A stretch of 15,942 bases of DNA from Rickettsiales bacterium (lineage in GTDB: Bacteria; Pseudomonadota; Alphaproteobacteria; Rickettsiales; UBA1997): assembly GCA_947441695.1 (NCBI GenBank), contig CANEUK010000009.1, positions 1-15,942 on the forward strand. The letters are read 5' to 3'. A program made the position numbers and the translations under genes. The notes under the pieces were generated by a model. It saw nothing but the letters and a program-made list of their open reading frames with translations, made no database searches and had not been told where the DNA came from. Shown in pieces: positions 7,074 through 14,249 of the stretch. Numbering within the stretch: position 1 is the stretch's first letter; the number at the start of each line of letters is the position of its first letter.

Positions 7074-9380
7074 TTAAAAACTGCTGTCAAAACTAAATCT
7101 AAAATTCTGGGTTTGGTCGTATTTTTCTTTTTTAATAATTTTAGAAAAATCAAAGCGAATTGGCCCCAAAGGCGACGACCACGCAATACTAAAACCAAAA
7201 GATGAACGAAGCGACCCCGAATCTGCTACTTCAGAATTTTTTTTACTGATTTTATCAACGCCTTTAACCACCCCGTTATCGCTAAATAAAATTCCGTTAA
7301 TTCCAAGTTCTCTTGGAAGTCCCATTGGAAAACGAAATTCTGTAGTTCCAACATAATAAGTTTTTCCGCCAACCGCGCTACCACCAATTGCGCTGCCATT
7401 GTTTGAAGTTCTGGGCCCCATTCCGGCAAATTGAAAACCACGAAAATTATTTCCGCCTAAAAAAAATCCATAATTGCTGCGTACATCTTGTCCAACTCCT
7501 TTAATTATGCCGCCGCGTGCTAAAAATTTTAAAGTAAAATCTTCGTTAAATGTTGGAGTGTAATATCCGGCCGAACCTTCGTGTTTTAAAGTTTTGATAT
7601 CGCCGCCAACGCCCGTATATTCTTGACTTAAAGACAAATAATAACCCGATTTTGGATTGATAGAGCTATTTCTTTTGTCGTATAAAAAACTTTGACCCAA
7701 TCCAGAACTTAAAAAACTTCCTTCTAAATTTTTAATTCCAACCGAAGCGTTAGAATTAATATTGCCAATTGTTTGTTGGCTTAATGAATAGTGAATTTGG
7801 TGCGATAAAAATTCGGTGATAGAATAATTGCCGCGAATTGTTAAGCCACTAGAACTTTGGTCGTAAACCAAGGTATTTCTTTTGCTCATGTCATATTTAA
7901 AAAGATCAAATCCTACGTCAATTTGATGATCCATGAAATAGGGTTTGGTGTAATTTACTTCGCCACTAAAATTGGCAAAAGATTTTTGCACATTTACGCC
8001 AAGTTCTTGACCGGTGCCAAATAAATTGCGCTCTTTAATTCCAGCGTTGGTGGTTACTTTATTTACGGTAGAATAACCAAGCCCCAAACTAAGTTCGCCA
8101 GTCTTTTTTTCTTTTACCACAATTTCTAAATCAACTTTGTTTGATTCGCCAATTCGCTTAGTTTCTAAATCAACTTTTTCAAAAAATCCTAAATTTTGCA
8201 AACGCTGTTTCGAGCGATTTATTTTATTGATATTATAGGCGTCGCCCTCGCGAATTCTAAGTTCGCGGCGAATTACTTCGTCTAAAGTTCGTGTGTTGCC
8301 GCTAATTTTAATTTGATCGATATAAATTGGCGGCGTTTCGCTAATTACAAAATCAACTTCAATTGTTTTTGCCTCGCGATTGCGCTTTAAAACTGGCTCA
8401 ATATGCGCAAATGCGTAAGATTTTTGCGACATTACTTCAACCATTTTATCAACGGTTTTTTCAATTAATTCAGAGTTGTAAATTTGACCTTTTTTAAAAA
8501 GAATTTCTTTGTTCAAAATTTTTTCATCAAACTTGGCTATGTTGTTGATAATATTGATGTTGCTCAATTTGTATTTAATTCCTTCTTCAAGCAAAAAAGT
8601 GATAAAAAACCTGTCTTTGGTTGGCGCAATTTGGGCAATTGACGAAATTGCCGCAAAATCAGCGTAGCCTTTTGAACCATAAAAACGGCGCAGTTTTTCT
8701 TTATCAAAATCAATTCGATCTGAATCATAAGTGTCGGCTGATGATAAAAATTTCCACCATTTCGACTCGCTGGTAGAAATTTCTTCGATTAAGTCTTGGT
8801 CGCTAAAAGATGAATTTCCAACAAAATAAATGTTAGAAATTTTGGCTTTTTGACCCTCAAAAATTTCAAAAATCAGTTCAATGCGATTTTGATCTTTTTG
8901 AATAATTTTTGGTTCTACTTTTGTTAAAAAGCGTCCGCTTTTTAAGTAGATTTCGTTGATGCGCTTAAGATCTGATTGCAATTTGGATTTAGTAAAAATT
9001 GCTCGTTTTTTTAACGAAATTTCACTTTGCAACGCATCACTTTCAACTTTTTTATTGCCAACAAATTTTACTTCTAAAACCAGCGGATTTTCTGTCACTT
9101 CCACAAGAATTTCTTCGCCTTGATCAGAAATTTTTGAGTCTAAAAAAAGATCAGATTCGTAAAGTTTTTTTAAAGATTCTTGCGAGCCTTTTGCCACATC
9201 TTTTTGTAAAGAATCTAAATCTAAATAAGATTTAATCGTTTGTTCATCAATCCTTTCATTTCCTTTGATTATGATGGTTTTTGGCGTGAAATTTTTTGCT
9301 GCAAAAGTGCTAAAATTTGTAAAAAAAACCGCTAAAAAAACAGTTGAAAATAAGACATTTTTTTTAGCATTTTTTAGCAT
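7074..9380 (-). CDS. bamA: Outer-membrane protein assembly factor BamA
   Basis: Core of the BAM complex that folds and inserts beta-barrel proteins into the outer membrane. The 768-aa product has a signal peptide (about 1-28, hydrophobic core VLFSTVFLAVFFTNF, likely cleavage after FAA), five POTRA domains at about 32-97, 98-175, 178-268, 270-349 and 352-424 (typical signals such as VKFVGNKKVESDAL and IKISGNTRTLDEVIRREL), and a C-terminal barrel from about 427. The barrel contains the FRGF form of the conserved L6 (V/I)RGF motif (646-649) and ends in an aromatic residue, FSFDSSF. Length is typical. The start is the ATG at 9380; no strong Shine-Dalgarno precedes it. Palindromic repeat copy 2 begins about 38 bp upstream. 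corA follows. Confidence 0.96.
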   Translation of the reverse strand: MLKNAKKNVLFSTVFLAVFFTNFSTFAAKNFTPKTIIIKGNERIDEQTIKSYLDLDSLQKDVAKGSQESLKKLYESDLFLDSKISDQGEEILVEVTENPLVLEVKFVGNKKVESDALQSEISLKKRAIFTKSKLQSDLKRINEIYLKSGRFLTKVEPKIIQKDQNRIELIFEIFEGQKAKISNIYFVGNSSFSDQDLIEEISTSESKWWKFLSSADTYDSDRIDFDKEKLRRFYGSKGYADFAAISSIAQIAPTKDRFFITFLLEEGIKYKLSNINIINNIAKFDEKILNKEILFKKGQIYNSELIEKTVDKMVEVMSQKSYAFAHIEPVLKRNREAKTIEVDFVISETPPIYIDQIKISGNTRTLDEVIRRELRIREGDAYNINKINRSKQRLQNLGFFEKVDLETKRIGESNKVDLEIVVKEKKTGELSLGLGYSTVNKVTTNAGIKERNLFGTGQELGVNVQKSFANFSGEVNYTKPYFMDHQIDVGFDLFKYDMSKRNTLVYDQSSSGLTIRGNYSITEFLSHQIHYSLSQQTIGNINSNASVGIKNLEGSFLSSGLGQSFLYDKRNSSINPKSGYYLSLSQEYTGVGGDIKTLKHEGSAGYYTPTFNEDFTLKFLARGGIIKGVGQDVRSNYGFFLGGNNFRGFQFAGMGPRTSNNGSAIGGSAVGGKTYYVGTTEFRFPMGLPRELGINGILFSDNGVVKGVDKISKKNSEVADSGSLRSSFGFSIAWSSPLGPIRFDFSKIIKKEKYDQTQNFRFSFDSSF

Positions 9381-9418
9381 TTTAAAAAGGAAAGATTGGT
9401 TTTGTTAGAAACTGTTTA

Positions 9419-9578
9419 GAGCCTGTCTTTAAATTTATTTGATTCCAGATTTAGGCATATTTTAAGCGCTTTTTTAATAAAATTATGAGGAATATCTGGA
9501 TATGTTTCGAATAATTTTATTAAAAAATAAGCCAAAATAGGACTAAATCTGGAATCAAATAAATTTAAAGACAGGCTC
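9419..9578 (-). repeat. 160-bp palindromic intergenic element, copy 2
   Basis: The outer arms are perfectly complementary for 38 bp (9417-9454 against 9544-9581 region, starting AGAGCCTGTCTTTAAATT), and a second perfect 17-bp stem closes the centre (9470-9486 with 9511-9527) around a 24-nt loop centred exactly at the element midpoint. Length and internal sequence match copy 1. On the minus strand it keeps an open frame ending at the TAA at 9416-9418, reading PILAYFLIKL, YPDI and KKALKICLNL, but in this copy that frame begins just inside a TAG with no ATG. It occupies most of the divergent bamA/pstS intergenic region. The flanks share TA only. Confidence 0.88.
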
Positions 9579-9719
9579 TAGAATTTTTTTTAACCTATTT
9601 GTCAGATTTTTTGATTTCAACTTACTTAAAAATTGACTTTTAAAGAAAATTATTAAATGGTGCGCGCCCATCGAATGTGCGACCTATCCGTTATTGGGCT
9701 TAATAAATTTAACACGGTT

Positions 9720-10760
9720 ATGTTGCGAACCACTTATCTTGCAATCTCGCTAATTTTTCTTTTCTCAAATTTTGCCTTTGCCAGCTTTTTTAAAGTCGGT
9801 GAAAGAAAACATATTCAAATTGTTGGTTCGTCAACCGTTTATCCTTTTGCCGCAACAATTGCCGAAACTTTTGGGCGCGACACCGATTTTAAAACCCCAA
9901 TTGTTGAATCAACCGGAACTGGCGGAGGTTTTAAACTTTTTTGTTCTGGAACTGGCTTTGGTTTTCCTGATTTTATCAACGCTTCGCGCGGCATTGAACC
10001 AAGCGAAATTAAAAAATGCGCCGAAAATGGCGTTAAAGAAATTAGCGAAATTAAAATTGGTTATGATGGAATTGTTCTTGCCAATTCTGTGTTGGGACAA
10101 AAATACAAACTAACCAAAAAGCAGATTTTTTTGGCTCTTGCCGCAAAAGTTCCCGCCAAAAATGGAAATGGTTTGGTTGAAAATTTTTATCAAAAATGGA
10201 GCGATATAGACGCAACTTTGCCCCAAATTAATATCGCAATTTATGGCCCGCCAACCACTTCTGGAACCCGCGACGCCTTTGTTGAACTAGTTATGGAAGA
10301 TGTTTGTGTTGAAATTCCTGAATTTATTACCGCTTTTTTAGATTCAAAAATCAGAAAGAAAAAATGTCACTTAATTAGAAATGACGGAAAATTTATCGAA
10401 GCTGGCGAAAACGATAATTTAATTGTGCAAAAGCTTAAAAATGATAAAAACGCCTTGGGTATTTTTGGCTTTAGTTTTTTAGAAGAAAATCGAGGATCAA
10501 TTCAACCAACCTCAATCAACCAAAATCTACCAAGCTTTGATAATATTGTTTCTGGAGCTTATCCAATTTCACGCCCACTTTTTATTTACTTCAAAAAAGA
10601 GCATCTAAATTTAATTGATGGAATGCGCCAATTTATTGCCGAAATTATTAGCACCAACACCATCGGAACCGATGGTTATTTGCTACAAAAGGGTCTCATT
10701 CCGTTAACTGATTTAGAACTTAAAAAAGTGCGGGGTGAGATAACAAAAAGTTTGAACTGA
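9720..10760 (+). CDS. pstS: Phosphate ABC transporter substrate-binding protein, PstS-like
   Basis: Periplasmic phosphate-binding protein. With the start at 9720 the product is 346 aa and begins with a clear signal peptide (MLRTTYLAISLIFLFSNFAF, cleavage likely after Ala21). The mature part opens HIQIVGSSTVYPFAATIAE (SSTV at 37-40, a phosphate-loop motif), has VESTGTGGGFKLFC and FINASRGIEPSE, and the second phosphate-contact region PPTTSGTRDAFVELV. This is the form seen in SAR11/Rickettsiales-type PstS as I recall it. The frame also has an ATG at 9657, which would put 21 polar residues before the signal peptide, so I prefer 9720. pstC, pstA, pstB and phoU are not in the window, and I see no Pho box. 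Confidence 0.85.
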   Translation: MLRTTYLAISLIFLFSNFAFASFFKVGERKHIQIVGSSTVYPFAATIAETFGRDTDFKTPIVESTGTGGGFKLFCSGTGFGFPDFINASRGIEPSEIKKCAENGVKEISEIKIGYDGIVLANSVLGQKYKLTKKQIFLALAAKVPAKNGNGLVENFYQKWSDIDATLPQINIAIYGPPTTSGTRDAFVELVMEDVCVEIPEFITAFLDSKIRKKKCHLIRNDGKFIEAGENDNLIVQKLKNDKNALGIFGFSFLEENRGSIQPTSINQNLPSFDNIVSGAYPISRPLFIYFKKEHLNLIDGMRQFIAEIISTNTIGTDGYLLQKGLIPLTDLELKKVRGEITKSLN

Positions 10761-10855
10761 TTTTTTGTTAATTTTGTAAGCTTTTCTTTAGGGCTACTTG
10801 GTTTTTTAAAAAAAAGTCAGCTTTGGATAAATCCTTTCATCTTGTTTTAAATTAA

Positions 10856-10998
10856 GGCACTGTCGCAAATTGAGCTTTTGCAAAAAATTTTTAGGCAGTT
10901 TATTTTTTCACGACGTAGTGGATACAGACATCTATGAGGAGTTAAAAAATAAACTAACAACAAAATTTGAAGCGAAAGTTAGGATTTGCGACAGTGCC
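10856..10998. mobile_element. 143-bp MITE-like element with IS6-like terminal inverted repeats
   Basis: The ends are the perfect 15-bp inverted repeat GGCACTGTCGCAAAT / ATTTGCGACAGTGCC. This differs at one position from the remembered IS26 (IS6 family) terminus GGCACTGTTGCAAAT. A nested 12-bp inverted repeat lies inside (AGTTTATTTTTT at 10897-10908 and its complement at 10944-10955). The flanks share ATTAA (10851-10855 and 10999-11003); IS6 elements normally make 8-bp duplications, so this 5-bp match in AT-rich DNA may be chance. No transposase frame is present, so it would need a helper in trans. Confidence 0.75.
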
Positions 10999-11000
10999 AT

Positions 11001-11034
11001 TAAATCAAATTCGACTTAGGTTGAATTTGATTTA
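11001..11034. promoter_or_regulatory. Strong dyad symmetry, possible operator or hairpin upstream of the small ORF
   Basis: TAAATCAAATTC at 11001-11012 is perfectly repeated in inverted orientation at 11023-11034, and pairing can continue inward through GAC/GTT to a TTAG loop. No T-run follows, so it is not a standard terminator. It directly abuts a -10-like TATAAC at 11036-11041; I find no good -35. It could be an operator over that promoter or a hairpin formed in a through-going transcript. It starts two bases after the end of the neighbouring mini-element. Confidence 0.45.
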
Positions 11035-11063
11035 GTATAACCACTAAATAATGAGGCTAACTT

Positions 11064-11123
11064 ATGGTATTTATTCCATTGATTGTGTTAGTTGCATTAT
11101 CGGTAATCTCTACTTTGAGCTAA
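11064..11123 (+). CDS. Candidate 19-aa hydrophobic peptide
   Basis: The ORF reads MVFIPLIVLVALSVISTLS and would be a single short membrane helix. A GAGG Shine-Dalgarno (11053-11056) sits 7 nt before the ATG, clearer than the ribosome sites of most genes in this window. It is followed within 120 nt by a strong terminator, so it can form its own short transcript. In size and hydrophobicity it recalls type I toxin peptides of the Ibs class (18-19 aa), but no sequence homology is claimed and no antisense RNA promoter was identified. It could also be a leader peptide or a chance ORF. Confidence 0.4.
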   Translation: MVFIPLIVLVALSVISTLS

Positions 11124-11191
11124 GATTAGGCAACTTATTGAAAAACATAAAATGAGGATTTGTCTTTAAGTGATAACTTCTTTTTATTAAG

Positions 11192-11242
11192 CCCGTCTAC
11201 AAATGGACTTTCAAAAAAGAAATTTGTAGACGGGTTTTTTTT
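11192..11242 (+). terminator. Rho-independent terminator
   Basis: A perfect 13-bp stem (CCCGTCTACAAAT at 11192-11204 with its complement at 11222-11234), a 17-nt loop and eight Ts at 11235-11242. It is the clearest terminator in the window. It ends the transcript holding the 19-codon ORF and/or read-through from pstS, and insulates uvrA. Confidence 0.9.
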
Positions 11243-11375
11243 ATTAAAATCGGTAAAAACTTTTCATTTCAGAAATAAGAAATGCCAATTAAGAATTGAT
11301 AATTCAGAATTAAAGTTTGTTTACGATTTTATATTTTCTTAAATTTTCCTCATCGCAATTTCTATCTTAAGTTTC

Positions 11376-14240
11376 ATGGAAGAAAAATTCATAAAAGTTG
11401 TCGGCGCCAAAGAACATAACTTAAAAAATGTTAGCATCGAAATTCCCAAGAACCAATTGGTTGTAGTAACCGGCTTGAGTGGTTCAGGAAAATCTTCTTT
11501 GGTATTTGATACAATTTACGCCGAAGGGCAGCGTCGCTTTATCGAAAGCTTGTCGGCTTATGCTCGCCAATTTTTAGATATGCAAGATAAGCCAGATGTC
11601 GAATCTATTACGGGCTTGTCGCCATCAATTGCAATTGATCAAAAAACTACTTCGCGCAATCCGCGCTCAACGGTTGGAACTGTAACCGAAATTTACGATC
11701 ATTATCGCCTTTTATTTGCTCGCGTTGGCGTGCCTTTTTCGCCCGAAACTGGCAAACCAATTGAAAGCCAATCGGCTTCGGTTATGGTTGATAAAATTTT
11801 AGATTTGCCAAAAAAATCGCGCATTTATCTTTTGGCTCCAATTGTTCGGGGTCAAAAAGGAGAATATCGCAAAGAGATGATGAACGCCCGCAAACAAGGA
11901 TTTCAGCGCATTAAAGTTGATGGAAAAATTCACGATTTAAACGAAATTTTGCCCGCCTTAGATAAAAATAAAAAACACGATATCGAAATTGTGGTTGATC
12001 GAATTGTTATTTCCGAAGATTTGGGAAATCGCGTTGCCGATTCAATTGAAACTGCGCTAAAAATTTCTGAAGGTTTGCTTTTTGTTGAAATTGTTAGTTT
12101 GCCCGAAAAGTCTAAAACCAAGCACAAAGCTGGCGATATTTTGGTTTTTAGTGAAAAATTTTCTTGTCCAGTTTCTGGTTTTACTATTTCTGAAATTGAA
12201 CCTCGCCTTTTCTCTTTTAACTCTCCATTTGGCGCTTGCAAACATTGCGACGGTCTTGGAACCGAATTACATTTTAGTGAAGATTTGGTGGTTGAAGACG
12301 AAAATCTTTCGCTTCGTCAAGGTGCAATTTCAGTTTGGCAAGGAGTTCAAGAACGCTTCTATCAACAGGTTTTGCAAGCGATGTCGGTTCATTACAATTT
12401 TAGTTTGGACGAGCCTTTTAAAAATCTTTCTGGCGAAGTGAAGCAAAAAATTTTTTACGGAACGGGCAGCGATCAAGTTGAAATTAAAATTGAAGACGGA
12501 CTCAAAGCCATTAAGGTAAAAAAATCTTTCGATGGCGTGATTAATAGTTTGAAAAAAAGATTTAACGAAAGCGAAAGCGAGTCGATGCGCGACGACTTAT
12601 CCAAATATCAAAACACCAAAACTTGCAGTCTTTGCCAAGGTTATCGCTTAAATGAGCAAGCTTTGTCGGTAAAAATTGCAGATCTTCATGTTGGCCAAGT
12701 TAGCAGAATGTCGGTAGAAAAATCGATCGATTGGTTTAGCGAGTTGCCTAAAAAATTAACCTCAACCCAAAATCAAATTGCCGAACGTTTATTCAAAGAA
12801 ATAACCCGCCGATTGGGCTTTTTGCGCAATGTTGGATTGGAATATTTAACCATCAATCGCGAAGCTGGAACCTTGTCTGGCGGAGAAGCGCAGCGTATTC
12901 GACTAGCTTCGCAAATTGGTTCGGGTCTTTCTGGCGTGCTTTATGTTTTAGACGAGCCTTCAATTGGTTTGCACCAATCAGATAACGATAAGTTGATTGT
13001 TACGCTAAAAAATCTGCGCGATTTGGGCAATTCGGTGATTGTGGTTGAACATGACGAAGAAATGATGCGCGAAGCTCAATATTTGATTGATGTTGGCCCA
13101 GGAGCTGGAATTCACGGTGGCGAAATTATTTCAGCGGGCTTGCCAAAAGACGTAATTTCAGATCCAAAAAGTGTTACGGGTCAATATTTAAGCGGCAAAA
13201 AGCAAATCGAAATTCCAAAAAAACGTCGCAAAATCGACCCAAAAAAAATTATCACGCTCAAAGGCGCCACCATCAACAATTTGAAAAATGTTACGCTAAA
13301 TTTGCCGCTAAAAATATTTACTGCGGTTGCTGGAATTTCTGGCGGCGGCAAATCAAGCTTGATTATTAAAACACTTTATCCGGCACTTAATAAACTGATT
13401 AACAAATCAAAAGTTATACCAGGATCATTTGAAGCAATTAGTGGTTATCACTTTATCGACAAAATTATTGAAATTGATCAATCTCCAATTGGTCGCACGC
13501 CACGCTCAAATTCTTGCACTTATGTTGGTGCTTTTACTTTTATTCGTGAATTTTTTACTAATTTGCCTGAATCAAAATCTCGCGGCTATAAAGTTGGACG
13601 CTTTTCGTTCAACGTTAAAGGTGGTCGATGCGAAACTTGTCAAGGCGATGGGCTAATTAAAATTGAAATGCACTTTTTGCCTGACGTCTATGTTAAATGC
13701 GACACTTGCCACGGCAAACGCTACAACCGCGAAACTTTAGAGATTAAATATAAAGACAAATCAATTTCTGATATTTTGGAAATGACGGCAGAAGATGCGT
13801 CAATTTTTTTCTCGAACATGCCACATATTAACGACAAATTTAAAGCGCTTTGCGATGTTGGTTTGGGATATATGAGAATTGGTCAAAGTGCTACCACGCT
13901 TTCTGGTGGCGAAGCGCAGCGTATTAAATTGGCAAAAGAATTAAGCAGAAAAGCCACTGGCGACACGCTCTATATTTTGGACGAACCAACAACTGGATTA
14001 CATTTTGAAGACATCAACAAGCTTTTAAAAGTTCTTCACACTTTGGTTGATGCCGGAAATTCAATTTTGGTAATTGAACATAATTTGGATGTTTTAAAAA
14101 CCGCAGATCACATAATTGACATTGGCCCGTGCGGAGGCGAAAAAGGCGGCTATATTGTTGCAGAAGGAACCCCAGAAGAAGTGGCTAAAAACAAAAAATC
14201 TGTCACTGGAAAATATCTGGCAAAAATTTTGAAAAACTAA
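11376..14240 (+). CDS. uvrA: Excinuclease ABC subunit A
   Basis: DNA damage recognition ATPase of nucleotide-excision repair, which loads UvrB. The 954-aa product has two ABC modules: Walker A GLSGSGKS (33-40), signature LSGGEAQRI (500-508) and Walker B LYVLDEP (522-528); then Walker A GISGGGKS (653-660), signature LSGGEAQRI (842-850) and Walker B LYILDEP (865-871). The module-II zinc site GRCETCQGDG plus KCDTCHGKRYN (Cys752, 755, 775, 778) is intact. In the first zinc knuckle the second cysteine is Ser267 (CPVSGFTISEIEPRLFSFN, then GACKHCDGLG), a form I recall from alphaproteobacterial UvrA. The start at 11376 gives the usual N-terminus (IKVVGAKEHNLKNV). ispA follows after 9 nt. I saw no convincing LexA box upstream. 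Confidence 0.97.
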   Translation: MEEKFIKVVGAKEHNLKNVSIEIPKNQLVVVTGLSGSGKSSLVFDTIYAEGQRRFIESLSAYARQFLDMQDKPDVESITGLSPSIAIDQKTTSRNPRSTVGTVTEIYDHYRLLFARVGVPFSPETGKPIESQSASVMVDKILDLPKKSRIYLLAPIVRGQKGEYRKEMMNARKQGFQRIKVDGKIHDLNEILPALDKNKKHDIEIVVDRIVISEDLGNRVADSIETALKISEGLLFVEIVSLPEKSKTKHKAGDILVFSEKFSCPVSGFTISEIEPRLFSFNSPFGACKHCDGLGTELHFSEDLVVEDENLSLRQGAISVWQGVQERFYQQVLQAMSVHYNFSLDEPFKNLSGEVKQKIFYGTGSDQVEIKIEDGLKAIKVKKSFDGVINSLKKRFNESESESMRDDLSKYQNTKTCSLCQGYRLNEQALSVKIADLHVGQVSRMSVEKSIDWFSELPKKLTSTQNQIAERLFKEITRRLGFLRNVGLEYLTINREAGTLSGGEAQRIRLASQIGSGLSGVLYVLDEPSIGLHQSDNDKLIVTLKNLRDLGNSVIVVEHDEEMMREAQYLIDVGPGAGIHGGEIISAGLPKDVISDPKSVTGQYLSGKKQIEIPKKRRKIDPKKIITLKGATINNLKNVTLNLPLKIFTAVAGISGGGKSSLIIKTLYPALNKLINKSKVIPGSFEAISGYHFIDKIIEIDQSPIGRTPRSNSCTYVGAFTFIREFFTNLPESKSRGYKVGRFSFNVKGGRCETCQGDGLIKIEMHFLPDVYVKCDTCHGKRYNRETLEIKYKDKSISDILEMTAEDASIFFSNMPHINDKFKALCDVGLGYMRIGQSATTLSGGEAQRIKLAKELSRKATGDTLYILDEPTTGLHFEDINKLLKVLHTLVDAGNSILVIEHNLDVLKTADHIIDIGPCGGEKGGYIVAEGTPEEVAKNKKSVTGKYLAKILKN

Positions 14241-14249
14241 AATTCAAAA

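Larger units (their letters stand above)
11042..11242 (+). ncRNA. Candidate short structured transcript ending at the terminator
   Basis: Between a TATAAC box (11036-11041) and a strong terminator lies about 150 nt with two possible stems. One pairs GCTAAC near 11056 with GTTAGT near 11087, enclosing ATGG/CCAT. The other pairs GTTGC (about 11091) with GCAAC (about 11130), enclosing TAATCT/AGATTA. It contains the 19-codon ORF at 11064. The layout fits a small mRNA, a small RNA, or a dual-function transcript. It shows no signature of SRP RNA, tmRNA or a tRNA. Structure is by eye only. Confidence 0.3.

Noticed and set aside
2416..9581. CRISPR array or tRNA interpretation of the hairpin repeats
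   Set aside because: The copies are single, 7 kb apart, with no spacers; none shows a T-loop, anticodon arm or CCA end.
9911..10100. Minus-strand and alternative-frame ORFs inside pstS, uvrA, bamA and prfB
   Set aside because: They overlap strongly conserved coding sequence and show no motif of their own.
11160..11342. 60-aa plus-strand frame across the terminator
   Set aside because: It runs through the stem, loop and T-tract of the terminator and has no ATG start or recognisable content.
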